Positions 20,323 through 20,805 of a stretch of DNA of 20,805 bases are shown in pieces. The notes under the pieces are model-generated. The model saw only the letters and a list, made by a program, of their open reading frames with translations, made no database searches and was not told the origin of the DNA. This stretch comes from Neisseriales bacterium. GTDB taxonomy: Bacteria; Pseudomonadota; Gammaproteobacteria; Burkholderiales; UBA11063. The stretch is from assembly GCA_008017145.1 (NCBI GenBank), contig SSGY01000089.1:1-20805 (forward strand), in the 5' to 3' direction. The translations under genes were made by a program, and so were the position numbers. How positions within the stretch are numbered: the first letter of the stretch is position 1; every line of letters starts with the position of its first letter.

Positions 20323-20805
20323 TTATTCACTACCTTGTTGCATAAAATTAGATTGTTGATCAATAAAAGCCTGATGAGAGTCATAGCCTTTAGTTCGTTC
20401 AATAGCATATTTTACAATTAATTCAACCAAAACGGGTAAGTTTCGGTTTGCACCAATTGGTAATTTATAATGCGGAAATTTTAAGCCGAGGATTTCAATT
20501 TCACCAATAAGCTGATGTAAACGATCTTGGTTAACAATATTGAGCATATCATTATCAACTAACTGTATTACCAAGAACAATTCTTTGCTAGTACAGATGG
20601 TATGACTACCATAAAAGCGTGCTAAATCAATAAAACCAATTCCACGTACTTCAATAAAGCCACGTCCAAATTCTTGTGGTGCACTTAGGATAACTTGGTT
20701 ATCCGTTAGTTGTCCAGCAACCAGATCGTCACAAATCAGGCGGTGTCCACGGTCAATTAGTTCTAATCCCAGTTCGCTTTTACCAACGCCACTTTTGCCG
20801 ATAAT
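20323..20805 (-). CDS. hprK: HPr kinase/phosphorylase, C-terminal half (partial at window edge)
   Basis: The open frame runs on the minus strand from the right edge (20805) to TAA at 20325-20323, giving 160 residues. It begins in the P-loop (GKSGVGKSELGLELIDRGH), continues with the acidic CDDLVAGQL, and has the HprK signature FIEVRGIGFIDLARFYG. It ends in the C-terminal helix (KGYDSHQAFIDQQSNFMQQ). HprK phosphorylates and dephosphorylates HPr on a serine, linking carbon and energy state to PTS-dependent regulation. The N-terminal half of the protein lies outside the window. rapZ follows immediately. Confidence 0.95.
   Translation of the reverse strand: MIGKSGVGKSELGLELIDRGHRLICDDLVAGQLTDNQVILSAPQEFGRGFIEVRGIGFIDLARFYGSHTICTSKELFLVIQLVDNDMLNIVNQDRLHQLIGEIEILGLKFPHYKLPIGANRNLPVLVELIVKYAIERTKGYDSHQAFIDQQSNFMQQGSE

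Overview
The window comes from an AT-rich Gram-negative bacterium, most likely a low-GC betaproteobacterium related to Neisseriales. That placement is inferred from three things: the ispG / hisS / yfgM / bamB / der order, an HPr kinase gene directly upstream of rapZ, and a Der GTPase whose first G domain carries NKxE instead of NKxD, as in Neisseria. No rRNA, tRNA, CRISPR array, transposase or prophage gene was seen.

Region 1 (1-7035, plus strand) is a tightly packed housekeeping run: the tail of a LysM-domain protein, ispG (isoprenoid synthesis), an unfamiliar membrane protein, hisS, a YfgM-like TPR membrane protein, bamB and der. It ends at a clear stem-loop plus T-run terminator. The membrane protein between ispG and hisS has an N-terminal anchor, a beta-rich periplasmic domain with a YPTDVQ motif and four C-terminal membrane helices, the layout of a pentameric ligand-gated ion channel (pLGIC) subunit.

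Region 2 (7036-9201) holds one unusual gene of about 696 codons. It reads as a periplasmic double-Cache sensor module joined through two membrane helices to a second pLGIC-like core (periplasmic beta domain with an FPFN loop, then M1-M4). The best Shine-Dalgarno sits upstream of an ATT codon, so the start may be non-canonical.

Region 3 (9202-19462) is a tryptophan operon: trpE, trpG, a TrpD-TrpC fusion, a TrpF-TrpB fusion, trpA and a type I-beta DAHP synthase, ended by a second strong terminator. Its leader has a near-consensus promoter with a palindrome over the -10, a 13-residue leader ORF containing a Trp codon, two mutually exclusive hairpins, and an 8-nt match between the leader ORF and the trpE Shine-Dalgarno. 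Together these suggest repression plus attenuation by tryptophan. Three non-trp genes sit between trpDC and trpFB: an EptA-like phosphoethanolamine transferase, dgkA (recycles the diacylglycerol that EptA-type enzymes release) and a Dyp-type peroxidase. The first two have Arg codon use unlike the trp genes.

Region 4 (19465-20805, minus strand) is the 3' half of hprK followed without a gap by rapZ, converging on the trp operon.
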